Of a stretch of DNA of 64,000 nucleotides, positions 53,500-62,558 are shown piece after piece; position 1 is the stretch's first letter, and each line of letters starts with the position of its first letter. The stretch lies in the NCBI RefSeq assembly GCF_003351025.1, contig NZ_QPCG01000012.1, forward strand, positions 83,383 through 147,382. Reading direction: 5' to 3'. The DNA comes from Mucilaginibacter endophyticus. Its GTDB lineage: Bacteria > Bacteroidota > Bacteroidia > Sphingobacteriales > Sphingobacteriaceae. Made by a program: the position numbers and the translations under genes. Under the pieces are notes generated by a model. It was not told the origin of the DNA, searched no databases, and worked only from the letters and a program-made list of their open reading frames with translations.

Positions 53500-55419
53500 T
53501 TAGAATTTATACCTAACAAACGCTTCCATCGCCTCGTATTCGGCAAGGCCAAGACGATCGTAGCGTTGGGCAGTGTCGCGGGTACGGTCTTCTGCCCTTA
53601 CCCAGAACTCCCTTGCATCATCACCAGGGAATACCGGAGTATCTTTCTGCGACTGGTGTTTGAAGATAGCGTTACGTTTGCGGATCACCTCTTGTGGAGA
53701 TAATGGTACGGCCATCTCTATCTCGTAGGTTTCAAACTCGTGCCATGCACCACGATACATCCATAACCAGCAGTCTTCAACCCAGGCTTCTTTACCTTTC
53801 AGTCTGTCCAATGCAGCCAGGATGATCTTGAAGCACACGAGGTGGGTACCGTTAGGATCCGCAAAATCACCTGCCGCGAAAATCTGTTGTGGTTTTATTT
53901 TTTGAAGCAGTTCAATAGTTAGTTGAATATCTTCCTCGCCGACTGAGTTCTTTTTGGTTTTACCTGTTTCATAGAATGGTAGAGCCATGAAGTGGATATG
54001 ATCGTCCTGCAAACCTGCATACCTTGCACCTGAAATCGCTTCTGTTTTCCGGATGAAACCTTTTACATTCCTGATTTCTTGCGTATCAATTTCGTTAGGC
54101 TGTTTTGTTGGAAAGAAGGCACGCATATCTTCATATGATTTTTGAAGATGAGTGGTGTCTTCGCCAATGCTGTTGGTGAAGTCGATGGCAAATTCCATAT
54201 ACCTCAACACATCATCATCCCATACCGCGGTATTGCCCGAAGTTTGGTAAGCTACGTGCACATCATGACCTTGGTCTACCAAACGAATAAACGTACCACC
54301 CATTGAAATCACGTCATCATCCGGGTGCGGTGAGAAAATGATTGAACGTTTTTTGGCTGGCAATGCCCTTTCCGGTCTTTGCGAATCATCAGCATCCGGT
54401 TTGCCGCCCGGCCAGCCGGTGATGGTATGCTGGATCTGGTTAAAAATATCAATGTTGATATTGTATACCGGGCCTTGCTCTACCGCGAGCTGAGCCATAC
54501 CGTGGTTATTGTAATCTTCTTCGGTTAGTTTCAATACCGGTTTGTTAACCTCATTCGCTAACCAAATTACAGCTTTCTTTTTCAGTGTATTTTCCCATAC
54601 ACAATCTTTTACCAACCATGGGGTATCAAACCTGGTCAGTTCTGAGGCAGCATCCGCGTCCAGTACAAACTCTACATGCTGTGACAGTTGCAAGTAGGTT
54701 GCAGGTACTTCGCCTGAAATTTCACCCTCTACCGCTTTCTTGATGATCGGAGCTTTCTTTTTGTTCCAGGCCATCAGGATGATTTCCCTTGCCTTGAAGA
54801 TGGTACCAATACCCATCGTGATGGCCTTAGTTGGCACATCAGCTTTACCACCGAAATCGCGGGCAGCATCACGCCTGGTCAGGTCGTCAAGAGTTACCAT
54901 CCTGGTACCTGAATTAGGTGCCGAACCCGGCTCGTTGAAACCGATGTGACCAGTACGACCGATACCCAGGATCTGAAGATCTAACCCGCCCAGTTCTTCA
55001 ATCTGTTTTTCATAGGCTAAACAAAATGCTACAACTTCGTCTTTATCCAGTGTACCGTCTGGAATGTGAATATTCTCCTTTTCAATATCAATATGGCTGA
55101 ACAGGTTTTCGTACATGAATGTCACATAGCTTTGGGCTGCTGTTGGTTTCATCGGGTAGTACTCATCCAGGTTGAAAGTGATCACATTTTTAAAGCTTAA
55201 GCCTGCTTCTTTGTGCTGCCTCACCAGTTCGGCATACACGCCGATAGGAGTTACACCGGTGGCAAGTCCCAATACCGCTTTTTCGCCTTTGGCTTGTTTT
55301 GAGCGGATCAGATCCGCTATCCGGTTCGCTACCGCCACTGAGGCTTCTTGCTGGTTGTTGTACACGCTCACAGGTAACTTCTCGTAACGCGTCTCTTCCA
55401 ATAAATTTAATCGTGCCAT
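53500..55419 (-). CDS. nagB: Glucosamine-6-phosphate deaminase fused to a PIG-L deacetylase
   Basis: A 639-residue two-domain protein. The N-terminal ~265 residues are NagB, which converts GlcN-6-P to fructose-6-P and ammonia. Its motifs are GLATGVTPIGVY, NLDEYYPM, GIGRTGHIGFNEPGS and ITMGIG. A linker leads to a PIG-L/LmbE-type metal-dependent deacetylase domain from about residue 350, with SPHPDDDVISMGG and a later His in GTHLVCF. Bacteroidota are known to carry this long NagB form. A leader with an attenuator-like fold precedes it. Confidence 0.93.
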   Translation of the reverse strand: MARLNLLEETRYEKLPVSVYNNQQEASVAVANRIADLIRSKQAKGEKAVLGLATGVTPIGVYAELVRQHKEAGLSFKNVITFNLDEYYPMKPTAAQSYVTFMYENLFSHIDIEKENIHIPDGTLDKDEVVAFCLAYEKQIEELGGLDLQILGIGRTGHIGFNEPGSAPNSGTRMVTLDDLTRRDAARDFGGKADVPTKAITMGIGTIFKAREIILMAWNKKKAPIIKKAVEGEISGEVPATYLQLSQHVEFVLDADAASELTRFDTPWLVKDCVWENTLKKKAVIWLANEVNKPVLKLTEEDYNNHGMAQLAVEQGPVYNINIDIFNQIQHTITGWPGGKPDADDSQRPERALPAKKRSIIFSPHPDDDVISMGGTFIRLVDQGHDVHVAYQTSGNTAVWDDDVLRYMEFAIDFTNSIGEDTTHLQKSYEDMRAFFPTKQPNEIDTQEIRNVKGFIRKTEAISGARYAGLQDDHIHFMALPFYETGKTKKNSVGEEDIQLTIELLQKIKPQQIFAAGDFADPNGTHLVCFKIILAALDRLKGKEAWVEDCWLWMYRGAWHEFETYEIEMAVPLSPQEVIRKRNAIFKHQSQKDTPVFPGDDAREFWVRAEDRTRDTAQRYDRLGLAEYEAMEAFVRYKF

Positions 55420-55472
55420 AATTTGTTCAGAACCTATATGTTATATGTTAAAGTTTAAAAAAGTCACTATAC

Positions 55473-55546
55473 AAAAAACCCCCGCCATGGGCGAGGATTT
55501 TTATCAAACCAATTAACAAAAATGTTTATCCTCACCGACATGAGGG
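55473..55546 (-). promoter_or_regulatory. Candidate transcription attenuator in the nagB leader
   Basis: On the minus strand, left arm TCCTCGCC (55497-55490), loop CAT and right arm GGCGGGGG (55486-55479), extended by five A-T pairs, then six T, make an intrinsic terminator 50 bases before the nagB ATG. Upstream, GGTGAGGAT (55536-55528) can pair with ATCCTCGCC (55498-55490), breaking the terminator. The same upstream strand also pairs in hairpin CCTCA-N6-TGAGG (55545-55530). Mutually exclusive folds suggest ligand-, protein- or translation-controlled readthrough. Confidence 0.6.
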
Positions 55547-55588
55547 TAAAGTAAAGTGCGTATAATAATATGCTGTGCATTATCAATA

Positions 55589-55596
55589 CAAACTTA
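55589..55596 (-). promoter_or_regulatory. Candidate -7 element of nagB
   Basis: Read on the minus strand, TAAGTTTG fits TAnnTTTG. Transcription would start near 55582 and give a leader of about 160 bases holding the attenuator. No good -33 match. Confidence 0.4.
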
Positions 55597-55727
55597 GTAA
55601 AACAAAATTTGAATTAAAAGAACTTTTTAAATTTTTTTAATAAGTAATTTATCCGGAAAAGTATGATTTGGCAGACAGTTTGGTTAAAATTTGCATTGTG
55701 ACAGATTTCATCTCTTATCATCAGAAA

Positions 55728-55862
55728 TTGTCATTTCGATTGAGCAAGCGAGGGCATAAACATGGGGCGAAAGAGAAATCTTATACGCCATGAAAATCCA
55801 GCCCAATTAGTTCGCCTACATATGGTATAAGATTTCTCCTCGTTCCTCGTTCGAAATGACAA
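55728..55862. repeat. Palindromic element, TGTCATTTCGA family
   Basis: The outer arms TTGTCATTTCGA and TCGAAATGACAA are inverted. Inside, GAGAAATCTTATAC pairs with GTATAAGATTTCTC. Similar in plan to the TCATTGCGAG elements but with different ends. Noncoding. Confidence 0.8.
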
Positions 55863-55891
55863 TTATTAAATAGAAACCTCTCCAAAAAGGC

Positions 55892-55924
55892 AAAAGAGTT
55901 CCTGATGGGCAGGAATACTCTTTT
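55892..55924 (-). terminator. Hairpin with T tract next to the tRNA-like element
   Basis: AAAAGAGT-TCCTG and CAGGAATACTCTTTT pair with a 2-base bulge. Both flanks carry T or A runs, so it can act on either strand. On the minus strand it lies downstream of the tRNA-like hairpin at 55966-56016. Confidence 0.6.
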
Positions 55925-55965
55925 TGCTAACCAATTATAAAACATAAATCATGAGAGGAGAAGAG

Positions 55966-56016
55966 ATGCAGGGGTGGAGTCGAACCATCCGTTTGCTGCC
56001 GGCCAGCACCTGCCAT
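55966..56016 (-). ncRNA. tRNA-like hairpin element of unknown function
   Basis: Read on the minus strand it contains a T-arm-like GGTTCGACTCC preceded by GAT, with flanking ATGGCAGG and CCTGCAT able to pair as an acceptor-like stem with one bulge. A GCTG-N5-CAGC hairpin sits where the D arm would be. There is no anticodon arm and no CCA end, so it is not a normal tRNA. It may be a degenerate tRNA or tmRNA fragment, or a structured RNA, and a terminator hairpin follows. Rests on motif reading only. Confidence 0.35.
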
Positions 56017-56164
56017 TTAGTTTAAAAATGAACCCCATTTGCAAACTAATCTGTTGCAAATATATAAATATTCTATTAAATCTATATACTTAGTAGAATT
56101 TATTCACAAAACGTTCATCTTTTATAAAAACCTCTTAGTTATCAGGCTCTTTAATTTTTTACTA

Positions 56165-58729
56165 TTAACGCTGGTCTGACTTATTGGAGCAAATCTTTTC
56201 GAAAGGAACAGGGTATTCTTCACCTAATGATTTTTCATATTCGGCGCCAAACTCCTCGTAAATTTTCCGGGCATGCTCAATACCTTTAGTACGGCGCAAA
56301 GCTTTGAGTTTAAACTTAATGCCGATATCGTTAAATGGATCGATACTTAACACAACGCGCGAAATCTCTAATGCTTTCTTATAATCCTGGCCATCGTAAA
56401 CCTTTTTTATCACCGGCAAAATAACAGGCATCAGCGCTTCCTCATAATCCTGTTTAAAATCATCAAGCCATATTTCCGGGATATGCTGTAGCAGCCCGCC
56501 GCGGGAAACCAAATCAAAATGATTAAACACTGCCGGTTCGGCATTGATGGTTTGCTTAAGTGAATCTCTTACCACAAAATAATCGCAGTAAAAGCCTTCG
56601 GTAATAATAAAGCTATACGTATCATTCAAAAAGGCAAGTTCCAGCCCTTCAATATCCGAAAGAATATTGCGCAGGTGATTGATGGTTACACCACGGATAT
56701 TTTTGGTTTTAACCACATCTTTATCGGGCCAAAGTGTAGTGGAAATCTTTTTAGAAATCACGCCATTTTTTTCGCGGCTGTTTAACAGAATGAGGATAAA
56801 CAACTGCTTGATCTTAGGGCTAAACAGGTAGGTAATATCCCGCTTATTTTTATCAAATACAGTAAACTCGCCTAACAGGTAAACCGCGTTAGCTTTATTA
56901 TCTGCAACTGCTTCACCAACTTCTTCAACACTAATTTCTTCCGGAGCAACAGGAGCTGCTTCATCATCGGCCTTCTTTCTCCTTAGGAAAAACGCCACAA
57001 CACCACCCAGTAAAATCAATGCGGATGCGCCACCCAATACCCTGTATAAAGTAAAAGATTTGCTTTTAGGCTGATGTGCGGCTGCAAACTCGGCCTGGCT
57101 TACAGGCGGCGCCGTAAGCGCAAATATTTTTATGGTTGACCGGGATGGAGTTTCAAACTCCTGGGTTGTACAATAAAACACATCCTGTTTGGCGTTATAA
57201 AACAGGTTATGATCTGTTTCAATACGTTCAGATACAACCGGGATAGTGCCACTCACCACCTGGTATGAACCATCTTTTATTGAAAATTTATACAGGCGCA
57301 AACTTGTTTTAGGCCGCTCGTGCGGATAGCACAGCACGTAAAGAAACTGCTTATCTTTTGAAACGATGAGGTTATTAGCCGGCACAAATGCTTCCTCATC
57401 GGGCTTTATCTCCCATAACTTTTTAATGGTATGATTGGCAAGATTTACCCTGTACAGGTCATAATAATGCATCCCCCCTACTACCTGGTTGCCTGATTGG
57501 TTGCCGTACCCACCGAAGATATATACATCATTGTTTTGATCGGCAGTACTGGCCGCCGAGAAAAAACGGGGATTAATTACATCGCCGGTAAAGCTTTGTT
57601 TTTGCCAGTTATCGGTTACCTTATCGTATTCGAAAAAGTTATTATAGTATTTGAAAGACCCATAGCCACCAAACAGGTAAAAGTTATTGAAATCTTTATC
57701 ATAAAAAATGTTGTGGTGGTGCCTTTGTTCCATTATGGTAGATTTACCATAGTAATCCCAGTTAAGGCTATCAAGGTTGAAGGATGCAATACTCGGCGCC
57801 GGTTGCGAAGCACGGAGTACTTCATACAGATAACATTTATCCTCCTTAGGGTTTATGATACTCTTGCCCAAATGCAACGGTACTTCCAGCCTATTTTTAA
57901 ACGGTTTAGACCAAACCGCATCGCGTTCAACATCATAAAACATGAGCGAATCACTTTTGAAAATAAAGAACTGCTCATTTTTTTCATTAAAGTTGATACC
58001 GGCCACCTCATTAAAAGTGTGTACAAACTTTTGCTTCCAATAATAGGATTCGTTGATAAGCCAGGCGGGGTTATCCACATAGCCCAAATTGTCGCCATCG
58101 CTGTTAAAAACATCATTCCCGGCCCATTCATTAAGCGGAAAAGTATAGGTTTTATCATCGTTACTGACAACAAGGTTTTTAATGGCCATATTGGGTACAT
58201 CCGAATAATGCTCGTTTTTGCCAAAAGTGATCTTAGCCTTTATTTTACCGGTAAAACCCAGTTCATTGGCTCGGTACCATTTCCCGTTTACCGAGATTCC
58301 TACCTTATCGCCTTTCAAATCAAGATCAACAATAACCTTAAACCATTTACGCCTTTTCAGCAGGGCATTGGCAAGCGGAATGTTGAGCTTATTACTCCGG
58401 CTGTCAATATTAAAATTAAGGAACGAGCCCTGATCGTAAATAGCACTCAAACTATACGAGTTGCCCTTATCATCGGTTAAATTTAAAATATAGCCAAGAT
58501 GCTGGTTATCCCACAATGAAAGGTCAAACCCGATAACCAGGCGATCATGAAAAGTGGGCAAATCTTCTTTAAAAACCTGGTACGAGGTGCGTTTGCTCAT
58601 CAGGCTATCGTTTGAACCAAATTGTAAACCCTGCCCCATGCCTTTCATCGCGGGCAGCAGCAAAACAAAAAGCAATACAAGCTTATATGCCCCTTGGGAA
58701 AGCATTAAAACCTTACTTTTTTTTATCAT
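56165..58729 (-). CDS. Membrane-spanning Kelch propeller / SARP-type regulator
   Basis: An 854-residue protein. Signal peptide ends near residue 33. A LamG-like beta-sandwich at about 55-200 and a Kelch-type propeller at about 240-540 (YLFGGYGSF, VYIFGGYGN) lie outside. One transmembrane helix (562-583) is followed by RRKK, which places the C-terminus inside. The cytosolic part has a winged helix near 615-715 (LFSPKIKQLFILILL, TLWPDK, INHLRNILS) and a TPR/BTAD-like helical region near 735-850, as in SARP regulators. It likely senses something outside and acts on DNA directly. It faces the efflux operon across 383 bases. Confidence 0.75.
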   Translation of the reverse strand: MIKKSKVLMLSQGAYKLVLLFVLLLPAMKGMGQGLQFGSNDSLMSKRTSYQVFKEDLPTFHDRLVIGFDLSLWDNQHLGYILNLTDDKGNSYSLSAIYDQGSFLNFNIDSRSNKLNIPLANALLKRRKWFKVIVDLDLKGDKVGISVNGKWYRANELGFTGKIKAKITFGKNEHYSDVPNMAIKNLVVSNDDKTYTFPLNEWAGNDVFNSDGDNLGYVDNPAWLINESYYWKQKFVHTFNEVAGINFNEKNEQFFIFKSDSLMFYDVERDAVWSKPFKNRLEVPLHLGKSIINPKEDKCYLYEVLRASQPAPSIASFNLDSLNWDYYGKSTIMEQRHHHNIFYDKDFNNFYLFGGYGSFKYYNNFFEYDKVTDNWQKQSFTGDVINPRFFSAASTADQNNDVYIFGGYGNQSGNQVVGGMHYYDLYRVNLANHTIKKLWEIKPDEEAFVPANNLIVSKDKQFLYVLCYPHERPKTSLRLYKFSIKDGSYQVVSGTIPVVSERIETDHNLFYNAKQDVFYCTTQEFETPSRSTIKIFALTAPPVSQAEFAAAHQPKSKSFTLYRVLGGASALILLGGVVAFFLRRKKADDEAAPVAPEEISVEEVGEAVADNKANAVYLLGEFTVFDKNKRDITYLFSPKIKQLFILILLNSREKNGVISKKISTTLWPDKDVVKTKNIRGVTINHLRNILSDIEGLELAFLNDTYSFIITEGFYCDYFVVRDSLKQTINAEPAVFNHFDLVSRGGLLQHIPEIWLDDFKQDYEEALMPVILPVIKKVYDGQDYKKALEISRVVLSIDPFNDIGIKFKLKALRRTKGIEHARKIYEEFGAEYEKSLGEEYPVPFEKICSNKSDQR

Positions 58730-59112
58730 TTACAATACATGTTTAAACTCGCTGATCGGGCAGCGCTGTAGGTTAGAATAATGTGCTAAAATATAGATTT
58801 TTTGGGTATCGGGCGAGGTAGATTTTCATCATTTCGGCTATGACTTATTGTACCGGCATTAATTTTATCAGTTTCCGAAACTCTTTTTTATCAAGCGTAA
58901 AAAACTTTTTACATAACCACACTAAACCCGCTTTAAATACACTCAAAGGCACTTTATTAGCTACAAACCTACTTATCAGCCACTTACAGTAATAAAAATA
59001 ATACATTACTTACGGGTGTAAGCGTAGTCATACTAAAACATTTTGCCCAAAGGCGATATTCTTACTTGCAAAATGAGCAGGTATTAGCCGCTACAGGTAT
59101 AATTTTAAAACT
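58730..59112. other. Divergent intergenic region between regulator and efflux operon
   Basis: 383 AT-rich bases with no ORF. A TATAATTT box lies just before the tolC-like gene (59098-59105). I see no strong TAnnTTTG element or long palindrome. It is the obvious place for the regulator's binding sites. Confidence 0.5.
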
Positions 59113-60459
59113 ATGCCATTGAAAGTAAAACATATCATAACGTTCTTTTTTTTGCTCGCAGTTGGTTCGCAACTCCGTGCACAGGATAGCACGCTGGTTG
59201 GGCAATCACTTAAATGGGACCTGGCTAAGTGTATCGACTATGCCAAAAAGAACAACATCCAGATCAATTCATTGCGCCTGTCGCAGCAAACCAGTCAGCA
59301 GGAATATTTACTGGCCAAAGCCGCCCGCCTGCCCGATCTTTCGGCTACGGGGTCACAAACCTTTGCGCACGGTAATAATTTCAGTAATGGCGATAACGGC
59401 AGGCACTCGGGATATAATGTTTCCGGGTCGTATGGGTTAAGCTCCAATGTAACGCTGTACAACGGCAGTTATATCAACAACAACATTTCTCAAAAAAACC
59501 TGCAGGTACAATCGGCTAACCTCAGTATCCTGCAACAGGAAAATGATATTGTACTGCAGATAACCCAGGCTTATCTTACCGTACTGTTGGATAAGGAATC
59601 CGTTATTTATAATACCGATCTGCTTAGTACCACTCAGGCGCAGGTTAAATTACAACAACAACGGTACAACGTAGGTAGCGTAGCCCGTAAGGACCTCATT
59701 CAGCTGCAGGCCCAACAAGCTACTGATCAATACACATTGGTTAATTCACAAAACGCCGTCCGTAACGATCTGCTTACCCTGAAACAATTACTGGTACTGC
59801 CAACCGACCTCAGTTTCGACATTATGAAGCCTGACACGGTGATGGCCCCGATAGATAGCGTTTCATCCTTCCCGGAAGCGGAACAAACAGCTCTGCAAAA
59901 TCGCCCCGAGGTTAAAAATGGTGAGTTAGGCGTTAAGATTGCGCAGTTTGATGTAGATAAAGCCAAAGCCGGTTATAAACCTACACTTACTGCCGGCGCT
60001 TCGCTTAATACGGGTTACGCCAATGGCCAGGGTGTTTCATTCGGCAACCAGATCAATAATAACTTTTATCAGCAACTCGGGGTCAACCTGTCTATACCCA
60101 TATTCACCAAACGCGTAGTAAAAACGCAGGTCGAAGAAGCGAAGATCAACGTCAAGCAATCGCAGCTTGATCTCAAAAACACCAAGATCACGCTTTCGCA
60201 AACCGTTGAACGCGCTTACATCAACGTACAAAACGCGCGCAGCCAGTTTAGTGCCGCCGCCGAAGAATATAAATTCAGTAAAGAAAGCTACCGCATAGCC
60301 AGCGAACAACTTAAAGTTGGCGTAGCTAATACGGTAGATTTTTTATTGCAGAAAAACCTGTTTGTACAGGCGCAGCAATCATTTGTGCAGGCCAAATACA
60401 ACGCCCTGCTTACACTAAAGATCTATGACTTTTACAGGGGAGTACCTATTACATTATAA
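59113..60459 (+). CDS. TolC family outer-membrane efflux protein
   Basis: A 448-residue outer-membrane channel protein. A signal peptide ends near residue 23 (LRAQ). The two repeated OEP halves have long coiled-coil helices (QQRYNVGSVARKDLIQLQAQQ, about residues 178-198, and the later EQLKVGVANTVDFLLQKN). TolC proteins form trimeric ducts through the outer membrane. It heads a four-gene operon with an adaptor, an ATPase and a permease; spacing to the next gene is 12 bases. Confidence 0.93.
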   Translation: MPLKVKHIITFFFLLAVGSQLRAQDSTLVGQSLKWDLAKCIDYAKKNNIQINSLRLSQQTSQQEYLLAKAARLPDLSATGSQTFAHGNNFSNGDNGRHSGYNVSGSYGLSSNVTLYNGSYINNNISQKNLQVQSANLSILQQENDIVLQITQAYLTVLLDKESVIYNTDLLSTTQAQVKLQQQRYNVGSVARKDLIQLQAQQATDQYTLVNSQNAVRNDLLTLKQLLVLPTDLSFDIMKPDTVMAPIDSVSSFPEAEQTALQNRPEVKNGELGVKIAQFDVDKAKAGYKPTLTAGASLNTGYANGQGVSFGNQINNNFYQQLGVNLSIPIFTKRVVKTQVEEAKINVKQSQLDLKNTKITLSQTVERAYINVQNARSQFSAAAEEYKFSKESYRIASEQLKVGVANTVDFLLQKNLFVQAQQSFVQAKYNALLTLKIYDFYRGVPITL

Positions 60460-60471
60460 TACCGGTTTATC

Positions 60472-61797
60472 ATGAAAAGCAGTTATAAAAAGATACTCAT
60501 TATTGCAGGCATAGTGGTGGTACTGGTGCTCATCTGGTTCCTGTTCATCAGGAAAAAAGAGGAGCCGGTTGTACTGCAAACCCAAAAGCCAGCCAAAGGT
60601 TATATTGCCCAAAGTGTAACCGCTACAGGCCGTATTGAACCGGTTGATACCGTAACGGTAGGTACCCAGGTATCGGGTATTATCAAATACGTTTATGCCG
60701 ATTTCAATTCGAAAGTTAAGAAAGGCCAGCTTATAGCCGAACTTGATAAATCACTATTGCAGGCCACGCTTGATCAGGCAAGGGGAGCATTGCTTAATGC
60801 CCAAAGTCAGCTGGTGTTTGCACAAAATAACTTCGGCAGGCAAAACCTGTTGTTTAAAACCGATGCCATCAGCAAGGCCGATTATGATACAGCCCTTAAC
60901 ACCTTGAACGCTGCAAAAGCCCAGGTTAAAAGTGCAGAAGCGCAGGTGCGTTCGGCAGAAAAGAATTTATCCTATGCTGATATTTATTCGCCCATTGACG
61001 GTGTGGTGCTTAACCGAAATGTGAGCGTAGGGCAAACTGTTGCTGCAAGTTTCAGCACGCCAACGTTGTTTGTACTTGCAAAAGATATCACCAAAATGGA
61101 AGTTGAAGCTAATGTTGATGAAGCTGATATCGGTGATGTAAAATCGGGCGACCGTGCTTCATTTACGGTAGATGCTTTTATTAACGACCAGTTTGCCGGT
61201 ACCGTAGAAGATATCAGGCTGCACCCATCGGTATCGTCAAACGTGGTTACTTACACCACCATTATCAATGCTCCTAATGACGATATGAAACTGAAACCCG
61301 GCATGACGGCAAGCATCATCATTTATACCAAGGAGGTGAATAATGCCCTGCTGATCCCCGCCAAGGCTTTAAGCTTTACGCCCGATTCGGCGTTAATGAA
61401 AGATTATGAGATAGTAGGCAAGGTTGGGCATAAAGGCAATAAGAAAAGAGGTGGCGGCCAAGGTGGAAATGCCGCTGCGGGCAGTGGCGGAAACGGAGGT
61501 GCCAATGATAATTCTCAGGCATTGCATACTGCCAAAAGCCGCAAGGATAGCAGTGGCGTAAATAAACAAACGGCCATAGTGTGGGTGTTGCAGGGTAAAA
61601 AGATAGTCCGCAAAAAAATCCAAACCGGCTTGAATGATAATACCCAGGTTGAAGTGCTTTCAGGCTTAACAGCCGATGACGCAGTGATTACTGGTGTTAC
61701 GGGCGGATCATCCGGTTCATCAACAGCGGCAGCTAAACCGGGGGCAAGTCCGTTTATGCCACAAAGGCCGCGTGGCGGAGGGGGAGGACGCCGGTAA
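60472..61797 (+). CDS. MacA-like periplasmic adaptor protein
   Basis: A 441-residue HlyD/RND-type adaptor. One N-terminal membrane helix (8-26) is followed by a lipoyl-type barrel (TATGRIEPVDTVTVGTQVSG), a coiled-coil hairpin (about 95-170) and beta-barrel domains. Unusually, a Gly/Asn-rich stretch of about 30 residues (340-372) interrupts the C-terminal domain, and the tail is again Gly/Pro/Arg-rich (PRGGGGGRR). The gene overlaps the ATPase start by one base (TAATG). Confidence 0.92.
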   Translation: MKSSYKKILIIAGIVVVLVLIWFLFIRKKEEPVVLQTQKPAKGYIAQSVTATGRIEPVDTVTVGTQVSGIIKYVYADFNSKVKKGQLIAELDKSLLQATLDQARGALLNAQSQLVFAQNNFGRQNLLFKTDAISKADYDTALNTLNAAKAQVKSAEAQVRSAEKNLSYADIYSPIDGVVLNRNVSVGQTVAASFSTPTLFVLAKDITKMEVEANVDEADIGDVKSGDRASFTVDAFINDQFAGTVEDIRLHPSVSSNVVTYTTIINAPNDDMKLKPGMTASIIIYTKEVNNALLIPAKALSFTPDSALMKDYEIVGKVGHKGNKKRGGGQGGNAAAGSGGNGGANDNSQALHTAKSRKDSSGVNKQTAIVWVLQGKKIVRKKIQTGLNDNTQVEVLSGLTADDAVITGVTGGSSGSSTAAAKPGASPFMPQRPRGGGGGRR

Positions 61798-62546
61798 TGA
61801 GCAAAAAGATTTTAGATATACGTGAGCTGAAACGCGAGTTTCAAATGGGCAGCGAAACCGTACGCGCGCTTAAAGGGATCTCTTTTGAAGTAGAAGCCGG
61901 TGAATTTGTAACCATTATGGGCAGTAGCGGCAGCGGCAAAACTACCCTGCTCAATATTTTAGGCTGTTTGGACAAACCCTCTATAGGCGATTACTTTTTG
62001 GATGGTGTAGATGTAAAAAAACTCTCGCGTGATGAGCTGGCGCAACTCCGTAATCGTAAAATAGGTTTCGTTTTCCAGGCCTATAACCTGCTACCCCGTA
62101 CATCGGCATTAGAAAATGTGGAGCTGCCACTTTTATATAACAGGGAGATCAGCGTAAGTGAACGCCGCGACAGGGCCATCCACGCGCTGGAAGCCGTAAA
62201 ACTGGCCGAACGTTTGGATCATACACCCAGTCAGCTCTCTGGCGGGCAGCAGCAGCGTGTGGCCATTGCACGTGCCTTGGTGAATGAGCCTGTGATGATC
62301 CTGGCCGATGAGGCTACCGGTAACCTGGATAGCCGCACATCGTACGAAATTATGTCACTGATGCAGGAATTAAACTCGCAGCAGGGCAAAACCATTGTGT
62401 TTGTAACCCACGAGCCGGATATCGCCTCGTTCAGCAGTCGCACTATACAATTGCGTGATGGCCGGATCCAGAAGGATACCCAAAATGCCAATCAGCGGTC
62501 GGCAAAAGAAGTACTTGCAGGCTTGCCTATTACCGATGATTATTAA
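61797..62546 (+). CDS. ABC transporter ATP-binding protein, MacB/LolD type
   Basis: A 249-residue ATPase. The Walker A is GSSGSGKTT (42-50). The signature LSGGQQQR and Walker B ILADEATGNLD are intact. In E. coli MacB the ATPase and permease are one chain; here they are separate. It overlaps the adaptor gene by one base and is followed after 12 bases by the permease. Confidence 0.95.
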   Translation: MSKKILDIRELKREFQMGSETVRALKGISFEVEAGEFVTIMGSSGSGKTTLLNILGCLDKPSIGDYFLDGVDVKKLSRDELAQLRNRKIGFVFQAYNLLPRTSALENVELPLLYNREISVSERRDRAIHALEAVKLAERLDHTPSQLSGGQQQRVAIARALVNEPVMILADEATGNLDSRTSYEIMSLMQELNSQQGKTIVFVTHEPDIASFSSRTIQLRDGRIQKDTQNANQRSAKEVLAGLPITDDY

Positions 62547-62558
62547 AGCGAAGCAGCT

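Noticed and set aside
55966..56016. tmRNA (ssrA) call for the tRNA-like element
   Set aside because: A tmRNA needs about 350 bases and a tag reading frame; the space before the regulator gene is too short and no CCA-type 3' end is present.
57497..58480. A 327-codon open frame antisense to the Kelch/SARP regulator gene
   Set aside because: It lies fully inside the regulator gene on the opposite strand, has no recognisable domain or signal, and the regulator frame is clearly coding. Treated as a shadow.
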